From contig MNCI01035854.1 in NCBI GenBank assembly GCA_015680685.1, positions 539,981 through 603,980 on the forward strand: a DNA stretch of 64,000 bases, read 5' to 3'. The stretch is from Gnetum montanum (taxonomy: Eukaryota > Streptophyta > Gnetopsida > Gnetales > Gnetaceae). A program made the position numbers and the translations under genes. Every line of letters begins with the position of its first letter. Within the stretch, counting starts at the first letter, position 1. Positions 46,407-57,100 of this stretch are shown in pieces. Under the pieces are notes generated by a model that worked only from the letters and a program-made list of their open reading frames with translations, was not told the origin of the DNA and made no database searches.

Positions 46407-47202
46407 TGATGAGTAGCAAGTATACCGTACACCCTATCATACAAATCACTAGTGCTCACTAACCAATCCAATCAAATTTTGTAGACTTTAGTTCTCTAAG
46501 AACACCGGGTCTAGGAGATGAATCTACAAATTATGATCATTGTCTTCTCAATTCCATTTATGAGATGCAAGTGTATGGTTAAGTGTAACTGAGGCATCTG
46601 ATTTTTATCATTTTATCTTTAATCGTTTCAATCGCCTAAGTGCTAGAAAATAGAGTAATGAATGTTTAATTAATCTAATAACTATCACTTAACAAATCCT
46701 AACATAAGCATTCGTTTCCACTTTCCGTACACATCCTAAACATGTTGCAATGCTACTAGGTTACCAAGTGTTAACGTATGCTTAAAGTGGTTATACTTAT
46801 GTTCGTTATTTATTCAACATTAATTACTTGATTAGAATTCATTAAAGTAAAGTGTATGGATAATAAATGCATAAGGAAAACATTAATCTATTCCAAGTGC
46901 TACAAGCTTTGATCAGAAAGGCTCGCCTTTATTGCCATTCACACTGAGGTGCTCAAGTACATTAAAAGATCCATACACTTCTTTGACTCCTACTGTGGAC
47001 TCAAAAAATATTCTAACTTTCAAAAGGAAAAACTGCAAGAGCTTTGCTACAACTAATGGAAAGATGCCATAAATGTGGTGCGTAGGCGGACATTTATAGG
47101 CATGCCACATCAACGAGTACACATCAACATAGCAAATCCTACGTCAACGGGATCACATTGATGGGGTTGTGTCAACGCGGCCCAACGACTCACACTTCAT
47201 CA
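46407..47202 (-). repeat. E1 5' LTR
   Basis: It begins tgatgag and ends cttcatca, giving TGATGA...TCATCA ends. It shares many segments with the E2 LTRs (aagtgtaactgaggca, cctaacataagcattc) but is clearly diverged. The next bases, attaa (47203-47207), would be the E1 target duplication; its partner is outside the window. Confidence 0.75.
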
Positions 47203-48311
47203 ATTAACAATGAAAAGGAAAAAGCCTCTAATAGTGTAACTAATTCATTCATTATTAACACCTATAAGGTACAATATTAATATATTTTTGTTTTGGAGGC
47301 TCAAAGATGGGAAGCTTTTAGCTTTCGTTTCTATTTGTTCTTGATCTCTAATTGATGTATTATTTTGCCTGTAGAGAGAGTTTGCTCATTCTCTTTACAA
47401 GAAACCCTTTAGTAAGAAATGAAAATGTGTGAGGGTGTTTATAAATAAGGGTAAGGCCTTATCCTTTTCCTACCCCAAATAGGAGGTTTTCAGAATTGGT
47501 TGTAAGGATGAAAACTGAAAATCCATCTCCAAAAAACCGTTGGGCTTTTTTTTAGACTTTCTATTCAATGATCTTATGTACTCTGAATTTTTTAAATATT
47601 ATTATTTATTTTTTGGGGTCTAACATGGCCCATGCAAAGGAAATCCATATTTATTTGCAAGAAACTATTTCAATTAACGTATCAAAACTAATGTTTGATA
47701 AGTAGGCTATAACAAAAGAGTATAGATTATCTATAACAAAAGAGTATAGATTATCAATGTAAGGTTAACACGACACAACAAAGTAAATGTTGGTATTAAG
47801 CTGCAGAATAGAAAAATACAAAGCCTTGTATCAATGTTACGGATTGATAAAATGCTTGAAATTTCCGTTGTGATGAAATGGTTAAGGTGAAATATAAAAA
47901 CATTTTTGCTGAAGAACTTTAAGTAAAACTCTTTAGTTAAAACAACATACCCACTAACAAAAAGTTTTCTACGTGGAAAACGGATCTGCACTTTGAGAAC
48001 TCAAAAACAGTGAACATTGTGTAAGGTGAAAAAGGATCCGGACTGCTACCAAAAGTCGTGTTAAGCTAGAAGCGAACCTCATCTGGCTTATTCATTAATT
48101 TTTTTAAAAAAGAAACGCTACTACATCACAGATGTTTGTATAAAAATTCAGTGAAAACACTAATACACAATTGTATTTTTTGTTCACTTTGATTTATTTC
48201 CGGGCATGAGCGGATGTTAAATTTGAAAGATTAGTCCAGACTCCACTTTTAGATGCTGCCTGCCCTGAAAACTATGCTCTGTAAAGCCGAAAAGAAAATG
48301 TATAACCTTTG
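47203..48311. other. Intergenic sequence between the repeat block and the USE1 region
   Basis: AT-rich single-copy-looking DNA without a supportable gene. It holds a perfect 24-bp tandem duplication at 47707-47754. Confidence 0.5.
47707..47754. repeat. Perfect 24-bp tandem duplication
   Basis: ctataacaaaagagtatag plus attat is repeated twice without difference (47707-47730, 47731-47754). Confidence 0.95.
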
Positions 48312-48434
48312 ATGGCTCCTGATTCTTATATTGGGTGGAATGCTGCTGAATCATTGCGAACGGGAGAAGCTTTCATGCAAGGATTTTTGGTTCTGAGATC
48401 TCAGACCGATCTTCTATCCAAACGAGTATGTTAA
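48312..48434 (+). other. Short reading frame or candidate first exon upstream of USE1
   Basis: An ATG opens a 40-codon frame (MAPDSYIGWNAAESLRTGEA at its start). It contains a plausible splice donor cga/gtatgt at 48426. I do not recognise the peptide. If spliced to the acceptor at 50142-50143 (ttttgtgtag), the frame would run into TAG at 50168-50170, just before the USE1 start, and so act as an upstream open reading frame in the USE1 leader. It may equally be a remnant of another gene or chance. Confidence 0.25.
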
Positions 48435-50191
48435 TTTTTGTCCCGTTTCTGCACTTGTGTTTTACAGTTTTTCCCCGGTTTCTGCGAATTGTAAAAAGCC
48501 TCCCCAAAAGACAGCGCTCACAAACAGAAATCCGAATTCATTTCAGTAGAATTACCAGATCTAATAAGCAAAGAGAGAATTTGTTAGTCATTTGTGAAAC
48601 ATGTCATCTATATGAAAACATGTATTCGGGATTGTTTTGATAATTCCGGAGCGCAAAATTTTTTATGGCATTGGTGTATTAGGATTGATAGATTACGTGA
48701 ACTTACTGTTTAAGCAATTGCTTTGATCAACAAGAGAGTTCCGTTGTATTATTGGTAACCAATTTTACTCGTCCCGTATAATCATATTTTACGGCCAGTC
48801 GAACGCTGTTTCGAATGATTTTGTCGAAAAAGAGAGTCTTAGCACATGCTACGGCAGTTTGTAAGTTGAAAATTGAACGTGAAGTTCCAGGTGTTTATTA
48901 GAAGAGCATCCGATTGAGCTTATTAGGGTTTTCATGCGGAAACCTGAAAATTTTTTCTTTTATAAGCAATTCGAAAATTCAGAGGAAGTGCATTTAAAAA
49001 ATTCTTGAAGAAATTTCAGTCTAGTTTAAATTTTAATTTGATGATAGTTGGATCCTTGATTGTATTACTGAGGAAGTTTTTTAAAGAAAAAAAATTGTTA
49101 ACTAGTTTAGAGTCTTGATTTAAATATATGTAGCTGGCCTTCTGTTACAAATTCAACCTTTTTAGACTGGCAAGAATGTTCAAAAGTACATTTGAATAAA
49201 CTAATTCGTGATTCTTCACTGTAGGAAGCAGAGTTTATAAAACTAAATTCAATGTATATATTTCATTAGTTGAAGTACAAATGCGTTACTAATTTCATTA
49301 AATAACTCTTTCAAATTTCTAACAATGAAACATAGTTTAAAATTATAGAAAAATTTCAGAATCAGTTTGAAGCAAACCGCAATTCCAAATATTGTCATTT
49401 AAAAAGTCCATTAACTTCTGGAATTCTGGCAACGGTGATTGTAAATGCCGTGTGCAGTTGGTGACATTTTTTTTTATTTAATGGGAGAGGTGGTCGGGAA
49501 ACGCTCATTTTTATTAAAGTTTCTATGTTGGGCTGTTTCACAATTGCCAATTGCATTGAACAATTAGGATTGGTTGAGTTTGCATGGAATGCTTGAAATT
49601 TGCTGATGGAGGAGCATCCAACATTGAGTTTAGAAGAATTTGATGTAGCTTTCTAACCAGGAACAGGAGGAGGATTAATTCCACAGCAGTTTGAATAAGA
49701 ACGGAAGCAATGATACCATATGCAGTAGGCACTATAATACCACCATTCCAATGCTAAAGATCACAAGATGCAATTTATTATTTCGGACAACTTTTCTCCC
49801 AACCTATATGGAATTATTTCTCCCTGTTTTACCCACCAACATCTACTCTTTCTCAACATAATGGAAGATCTGCAGAAGTGCCTTTTTTTTAGTTGTCAAA
49901 TCATTTTCATGTAATGTGCATGACTTAAAATATATATATATTTAAATTATTTTACTGAAATATTGCAGTATTTACATATAATTTTTTGGGATTGTGAGTT
50001 CAAATCACTGTCTCTGATTTATATGTAGCTCGACCCAAGGAAGTTTGTCCTAGTATTGCAGCTTTTGAAGAGTAGACTAAGTATGTAAAATAGGATTGGA
50101 GGAATTGCTGCTGATTAATGCATTAGATTCCATTTTTGTGTAGGACAGACCTTTAAGGTTTATCAGCTAGAGGGTGAGCTGCAGCCTTGCA
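48435..50191. other. USE1 upstream region
   Basis: AT-rich DNA with no protein-coding support. A tatatatatatt stretch near 49930 and a splice-acceptor-like ttttgtgtag at 50134-50143 suggest that the USE1 transcript may have a 5' untranslated intron. The transcription start cannot be fixed from sequence alone. Confidence 0.4.
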
Positions 50192-50929
50192 ATGGGATTG
50201 AGCAAGACAGAAATCAACCTTAAACGGCTACTTGCTGCTGCTCCTCAGCAAGACAATTCCACAAAGCTTATGCATTATGTTGCAACATTGCGGGACCAAT
50301 TAGCACAACTTACTGGAGAGAATACACCAGAAGGTTTACCAAGTATATCAATATCAAAAGCCAAGGAATATGCAGAAAAAATTGAAGCTATTGCAGCAAG
50401 AATACCTTCTGACCACCTATCAGAAAAATTCCAGCACTCAAGTTCTTCAGAGGATGATGACGTTCATAAACCTATAGAAGAAGAACATAAAGCAAGTGCA
50501 AAGATGGTGCCTGAATTAAGGAAAAGAAATATATCAAGTAACAAGCAACATGATCTTCCACAAAGTGTGCCTAAAAGCAAGGACACGTCAATAAAGCAGG
50601 ACACGTCAATAAAGCTGGACACTGCTGCCCATTTGCATATTGAAAAGCACAGGAAACTTCAGGAAGATTTAACAGATGAAATGGTGGATCTGGCTCAGCA
50701 GCTAAAAAACACAAGCCTCATGATGAACAAGTCATTGCTTGAATCAGAGAAGATTCTCGATTCAACGGAGGAGGCCATTGAAAAAAGTCTAGCAACTACT
50801 AATCGTGTAAATACTCAGGCTGGTGAGGTTTATTCACAAAGTTCTCACACTAGCTGCTTTACCTGGCTGGTCCTGTTTGCCATGACTTGCATTTTTGTAT
50901 TTGTCGTTATGCTAATCCGTGTTACTTAG
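50192..50929 (+). CDS. USE1: USE1-like SNARE protein (ER/Golgi retrograde transport)
   Basis: The 245-residue product starts MGLSKTEINLKRLLAAAPQQ, which I recognise as the N terminus of plant USE1 proteins. Use1 is a tail-anchored Qc-type SNARE that acts with Sec20, Ufe1/syntaxin 18 and Sec22 in fusion of Golgi-derived vesicles with the ER. Residues 1-70 form the conserved helical N-terminal region and 80-150 a Ser/Asp/Lys-rich linker. A SNARE-type heptad helix spans about 155-215 (LQEDLTDEMVDLAQQLKNTS) with Glu near the central layer rather than Gln, and a C-terminal membrane anchor about 222-242 (CFTWLVLFAMTCIFVFVVML) precedes a short RVT end. The ATG at 50192 is chosen because an in-frame TAG lies at 50168 and homologues start at MGLSK. 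The coding region has no intron. An 18-bp tandem duplication (50581-50616) repeats DTSIK. Confidence 0.9.
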   Translation: MGLSKTEINLKRLLAAAPQQDNSTKLMHYVATLRDQLAQLTGENTPEGLPSISISKAKEYAEKIEAIAARIPSDHLSEKFQHSSSSEDDDVHKPIEEEHKASAKMVPELRKRNISSNKQHDLPQSVPKSKDTSIKQDTSIKLDTAAHLHIEKHRKLQEDLTDEMVDLAQQLKNTSLMMNKSLLESEKILDSTEEAIEKSLATTNRVNTQAGEVYSQSSHTSCFTWLVLFAMTCIFVFVVMLIRVT

Positions 50930-51620
50930 ACTAAAGACAATGCCTATATTTTAGCAATTTGTTATTTTTGTTCATTCTCTCTGTTAATGGTTTTAAACTG
51001 GCCACAAAACATAAATATCTGTGATCCTAGCAGATGATCAGATTAATTAAATTTGTGACATTTTTCTTTTAAAAAGAAGAGCTCGTGAGAGTCTGAAGTT
51101 GTGAGACAGTATTTTAGACTCGAACACAAACACGTCCCCTTAGGAAACACTTAAAGACTGTTACTAGAATTTTTTATAAGAATTTTAACTGGCATGGTTT
51201 TCATGTGCCCTTTTTTGCAGGCATTTTTGGTAAAGATTTTCTCTTGCACCATCTTAACCTAATGTTTTATTTAACATTACGTTTCATCATGCTTCATGTG
51301 AATATTTAAAATCCTGAATTTGAGATTTTCTATGCACGCAGATATTTAACAGATATCCTAGATGTTAAGCTTATGTGTATTCTTTGAGTTTGTTTGATGT
51401 TCCATTTGCACGGTTATTTTATAACAATAACAGCAGCATGCTCAGAAGACTTTGGCTATTTTTATTTTCTATGAGATGAATGTACTGTATGTTAAATAGA
51501 TCATTTTCTCATTAAATCTTCAATCGATACAAATTTTTCAATTTTATAAATATTTTCTCATATAATCAATACTGAAATAGAAGCAATCTAATACCTAGTA
51601 GGGATCTCTCTTAACTTTTT

Positions 51621-51740
51621 AATAAGAATTATAGTTAATTAATATCATGCATTATAAAATAGAAAAATTATGTCCATATTAATAAGAATTATAGTTAATT
51701 AATATCATGCATTATAAAATAGAAAAATTATGTCCATATT
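51621..51740. repeat. Perfect 60-bp tandem duplication
   Basis: Two identical 60-bp units starting aataagaattatagttaatt (51621-51680 and 51681-51740). Confidence 0.95.
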
Positions 51741-52673
51741 AAAGAATAGTGGGAAAGTACAAGCCAATATGGTGTATAGGCTCCAAGATGTTGGAATATG
51801 ATTTGAAATATTTTGGTGGGAATGCATTTTGTGTAGATGTTGAGCAAAAAGATTTATGGTAAAGTACACTTCTAAAATTTGGAAACAAACACCTTTAAAG
51901 TTTAAATTTGAAAAGAATGAAAAAACAATAAAACTTGGTAGTTCATACAAGAATGCAATGGTCTACTTTTGTATAACTACATGAAATGAAATAATTTTTT
52001 TTGGAATACAAAAAGGAGAATTTGCATATTTTTTCACTATCAACAAATTTGTGAATTCACACTTTATGGTTCTTTTTTTTTTTTTGTTGACGATTTTGAT
52101 TTTGATTTGTATATGTTTAAAAATGATCTCCATTTCCTTCTATCATGTTTTGCATTTGTAGATTATTGTTGATTTATTGTTTTATTACCAATGAAAAGAA
52201 ATCATCCTTATGTTACAAATTTATTGTATTTTCTCTATATGTTTCTTTGTTATGAGAAAAACAATATTGCTATAATGTTATGCATGTAGATCAGGCTCAA
52301 GCTTGCTTGCATCTTTGAAACAACCTGTAATTCTTATCACAAACACAATAGTATTATTTATATAGCCATGTCACATTATTAGAGTTTGCATTACATGTTA
52401 GAGAACTCTAATTTACTAGGATCATTTTAAACAAAAGATACACAATTCATAAATATATTCTTCATGAAAATCATTATTCACTCTTCGACATGCATTTAAT
52501 CTTTTCATAGATTCTATTTCTTATAGCAAGTATGACTCAATAGTTATGACTCATCATAGAGTCACTATAAGGTGTTAACCTAATGGTAAAACTCTTGATT
52601 TGAAATCTCCAAGTCATAGTTTTAACTCTAGTGGACAATGCTAAATTGTAAAGTTCTAATTAGACATGATATA

Positions 52674-52737
52674 TTGAGATGTACTTATAATACAATTATT
52701 TCATGTTGAGATGTACTTATAATACAATTATTTCATG
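52674..52737. repeat. Perfect 32-bp tandem duplication
   Basis: Two identical 32-bp units starting ttgagatgtacttataatac (52674-52705 and 52706-52737). Confidence 0.95.
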
Positions 52738-53000
52738 TTGGTTTCACAATCTTATTCTATTGATGTTTTATTTTCACAATCATTTACATGTGCATTATCA
52801 TCAAATATAGTGTGAAAACCCCTTCGTAAACTTCAAATCATGAAAATTTCCAATTTGGTTATTCTAAACTCCATTTTCATCACACTTAGCTTACTTTGTG
52901 GATAAGTTTTACTGTTCCATTTACAATTGAGTTTAATAAAATATATCATAAGGATGCAAGTAGAGAGGAAGCTCCACTAACATGACAATGACTCAACTAG

Positions 53001-53146
53001 TACCAATGTGAGTTGTTATTAAAAAACCAATGATTCTATACTACTTCATTAGGTTCATATTCTCATATACATGTACCAATGTGAGTTGTTATTAAAAAAC
53101 CAATGATTCTATACTACTTCATTAGGTTCATATTCTCATATACATG
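53001..53146. repeat. Perfect 73-bp tandem duplication
   Basis: Two identical 73-bp units starting taccaatgtgagttgttatt (53001-53073 and 53074-53146). Confidence 0.95.
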
Positions 53147-53221
53147 GGAATGTATAATTAAATGCAAAATCATTTCATATACATGTAATTTCTTCTAATC
53201 TATAACTCGATGTTTCCTAGT

Positions 53222-53283
53222 GCAATTGAACCTATGTCCTGGAAATACCAAACCAAAGCTCTTACCACTAAGCCAACACCTCA
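53222..53283 (-). mobile_element. tRNA-derived SINE head
   Basis: The minus strand reads ttggcttagtggtaagagc, fitting a polymerase III A box, and 40 bases on ggttcaattgc, fitting a B box (GGTTCRANNCC) with one change. A weaker relative lies on the + strand around 52576-52640 (gttaacctaatggtaaaact). No full tRNA cloverleaf can be drawn, so a SINE is the better reading. Confidence 0.5.
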
Positions 53284-54113
53284 TTTTTAAAGTAAACCAT
53301 TTAACAAGTGCTCTTAAAAACACTTTTATCATCCAATATTTTCATTTCCAAGTAATCCACGCACCCAAATGTTTATTTTCATCCCCAAACTGGTGCAAGT
53401 AATTTTCTTGCCAACATCCACCTTCACTACCACAAGCCTGTGAAAATGGACAGTGCAATAATTTGGTCCAAGTCCTTCACATGGCAAAAAAGTTGCATCC
53501 AAAAGCAAATTGCAAATTGCAAAATCATAATTTAGAAACAGATCATCTTAACCTTATCCCAACAATAATTTAGAAACACGTAATTTTAAATGTCAATAAA
53601 AAGGCTTTCCTTCGATGGAGGATCACTGCAGCGTGCTCCAAAACACAAAATTTAGGGAATTCATCACAGATTTTCAGTACATATCGTCATCACTATAGAG
53701 GTCTTGTTTGCTTGTTAAAAGTTCAGTTCTCTACTAAAAGCAAATCGGTTGAACTTGTTCCCGTTCCAAAATCCATTATGATGTGTATTACATCAGAATA
53801 AAAAATGTCACAACATTTTTCTGTTATGAGCGTCCGCAAGATTGTCAATACTATTGGTTAGTCATATTGTCATATATTTACATCAAGTTTGCACTCTGCA
53901 GTCCTCAGTATGTTACACATTTCCCAATTTATACACTAACCGCGAAAAGGAAAAACTAGGACAGGAAATACTACATGGATCTCAAAATATTTTCATGCTT
54001 TCTGGAAAATCTGGAAACCTGACGATTCCAAAATTTGACACTATACTAGGAAAAGAGATTCTAAACTCCACTTCCACAGGGATCATATTCTAAATCCTCG
54101 GCACGTCGATGTA

Positions 54114-57100
54114 CTACATTCTAAAATCAAGTACACAAACTGTGTTGTTACTAAAACAAGCAGCAACTTTGTCTCCTTCTTTGTTCCAACAGACCTCAAA
54201 TATTCCACCACTTCCTCTGTATGTCTTGATAAGGCTGCCATCTTTGACCGACCAGATATGCAAGCACTTGTCAAAAGAACCGCTAGCAAGGTACTCCCCA
54301 TTAGGAGAGAAAGCCACAGAATACACAGGATCACTGAAATTATAAACATCCAAACAAAATATGTTGAGAATAACTAAAACATAAGAAAAGAAGGCAAGCT
54401 TTAGCTCCTCCATTGAAATCTGAAAATGCCAGAATTGAAGCAAATTTTAAAATTTTTTTTAAAAAAGTTGAGATTTCTATTAGATGTTCCGATCAGTGTT
54501 TTTAGCTTCATCACCACAAAATGTCCGCCTCGCATACACCATGCCCCTGTTATCAAGCTAAGAAACACTGGTAGGGGTAACGAAAGCCATGTGATAGTGA
54601 ATCCCTAATTTTTCAAATAATGCTCTCTACAGTCAAGCTTTTCTGCAACACAAAATGCACATCTATTTGGCCATTTTCACCTAGGATGCAAGAGGTCCTA
54701 TATTTAATTCTCAGAATGCCCATCTGAAATTGTCTACCCTGCATTGATTGGAGTCTGCCTATGTCATTTGTTGGTTAAGAACTGTGACTTACCTCCTACA
54801 AATCAAAGGTTTTATCCCAATAGGTTACTGCAGGCATTATGCAAAAAAAGTTTAAAATTGATCTGGTTTAGGAGCTGGAAAATGTTATATTGGAAAAACA
54901 GGTAAAACCTTCTCCATTAGATAGAAGACATACTATATAATAGATATTCTAAGTCACCTCTTGTGAAACACAGAAACAGACAACCCCTCTAAAAATTAGA
55001 TGGTTAATAGAAAATAGTGAAGTTCTTTGTACGCTGAAAAACCTTTGTAAATAAAAAAAATTAGAAAAGCTTTTGAAATAAGAATCCACTTGAATAATAG
55101 AGATCAAAGTTATTCTACCCACTTGGCTTAGTAGGCTATCTTAATAAAAGTTAAGCAATCTAGGGGTCCTTCTGAAGAAAGTTCAATTTTTATATTTTTT
55201 AAATGTTAATTATTTTATTTTTTTCCAAATGTTCCTTGGCTATTGCTATATTTATTACTAATGATAGCATAGCTTAACTAGTAAGCCTGATGCCTTGGAC
55301 CTTTTCTTCACTCTACTTTAAACTATTTGTTACTTGTTATTTGTTTTGTCTTTTTCTTATTATTTTTAAACTTTTAAAATAATAATATAATATATTTTAA
55401 AAAATTTTAAACTATGCAGGCTTGGTCTTGCATGTGTTCTTTTAAAATAATATAATTGTTCATTGCTACTGATTTTTTTACCAGTCCTAAAGCTTGCCGT
55501 TATAGGTTAAAAATTATTCCTTATTTCTTTTTCTTTTCTATTCATTTTTTAACTTGGAAAATAATTTGTTATCACTTTAAACTAACAGCTACCCACTTCT
55601 ATGTCAACTATAGCGGTTAACTATGCAGTTTTCATTCTCCCTAATCATTCAGAAATTAATTGCTGCTGATAATGAATATTGTATGATTTGAAGCATATTG
55701 TACAAAAAGCCAAAATGAATACAAAGTTTCTATTCTTTACGGCAAAAAGATAAACACAGAGCTTTAGCTCCTCCATTTCAAGCAGAGAGGCACATGCAAT
55801 GTCAAGCAAGCTTCATGTTATTTTACTTTAAATTTCTAAGAAAATCAGTTACAATCCTCTTTCGCATTCACCCCGTTAAGCAGGGTCTAGAGAAAAGACT
55901 AGAAATAACATACAAAGCTTTATGCTCACCAACTGGACAAGCTCCCCAAGGCCATTTAATGGAGGAAAGATGACTTGAAGAAGAAATAAATCTTGTGCCC
56001 TGGTCCACAGAGGGCAATGACCAAGCCAATGAAGATCTACCAATCTCATTTATTGTAGTCAACCTTAGCCTAAGGAAGTCAGTGGTCCCAATCATGCCGT
56101 AGTCAGTGAGGTATTGTTCACTTGTTTGGTGAATGCAGCTTGTGGTTCGCAATTCACAGGTTCGATTCCAGCAAGTATGCCAATGTGACACACCGTCATG
56201 TTCTGCTTAACTTCTAAGAAAGTTTCATGCTGGCCATATGCCCAGTGGGTCAATATATGTCCAAAACCTATGCTCCATTACAAATGAATAAATGATAAAT
56301 GATATTAAACTATAAATCAGTCATAATACGAGAGAGGAGCTGTGGGGAGTTGTCTGGTCACGTGAAGATTCAATTGTAAGATTTGATTTTTCATAAAGAG
56401 AAATCATCCTCTTGGCCTATACATATATAATAATTATCCAGCTAATCTAGTTAGTTTTGGCCCTGTGGAGCACAGTGGCAGATATCCCACACAATGATGA
56501 CATCCTAGCCAACCCCTTGATCAGGCCCGTGGCTAGATGAACCTTGGGCAGGCCCATTCTAAGGGCGTTCAATAGCTGGCTTTGCCTCCAGCACTAGGAG
56601 AGAACTTTCCCTCCATAGTTACCTACAGTAGAGGCTGGGTGATAGTAACAACATGGAAACTTACAGCCATTATTATGGCAGAACTTCTCATGGGACAGCT
56701 GTTGAGGATAACATAGCTCCAGCATCAAAGCTGAAGTTGTAAGGGAAGAGGGCGCTCTAGATGAAGATGAAGGGAAGCAACGCCACCAAGAAAAAAAGGT
56801 AAAAAGTTTGACTGTTTCAGAAGAACTGCAACGAATGGGGAAAACCCTCCCCCAACTCATCAATCACCAGGATATGAACAGTAAGACCAACCAATTGGTT
56901 CTGATGATTCATGACAATAGGAAAGGAAGAACTCTTCCCCAACCCATCAACATACCTAGGAAGAGTTGCATTCAAGCCCATAGTTGCTGGACCCAGAGGA
57001 AGAATGAGTAGAGAGGTCCACAAGGCCTAGTGAAGATTGGAATCTGAAAACCATCAAGTTGATAAAATATTCTACTAGGGTAAATGCCCCTCCAAGGCCA

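Larger units (their letters stand above)
204..47202 (-). mobile_element. E1: outermost Athila-like LTR retrotransposon, interrupted by E2
   Basis: E1 is the host of all later insertions. Its 5' LTR is 46407-47202 and its PBS 46388-46405. After about 14 bp of leader, E2 is inserted (5155-46368), and E1 continues at 5149 and below with gag, protease, linker and reverse transcriptase, all on the minus strand. Continuity is shown by the cacac duplication at 5150-5154 and 46369-46373. The reverse transcriptase motif FMDDFSTYG and a PBS resembling the complement of tRNA-Asp (TGGCGCCGTTGCCGGGGA family) point to the Athila clade. Its integrase and 3' LTR are outside the window. All frames are broken. 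Confidence 0.8.
50930..53840. other. Intergenic region between USE1 and HOS15
   Basis: AT-rich DNA with no supportable gene. It holds three perfect tandem duplications (51621-51740, 52674-52737, 53001-53146) and a SINE head (53222-53283). The two genes converge on it: USE1 ends at 50929 and HOS15 ends at 54114 on the other strand. Confidence 0.6.

Noticed and set aside
56094-56180. Possible tRNA gene (perfect B box ggttcgattcc)
   Set aside because: No matching A box or cloverleaf can be drawn, and the acceptor and T stems do not pair; at best an old SINE in the HOS15 intron.
55868-56191. 107-codon minus-strand frame in the last HOS15 intron
   Set aside because: No family resemblance, overlaps the B-box repeat and lies inside a clean intron; treated as chance.
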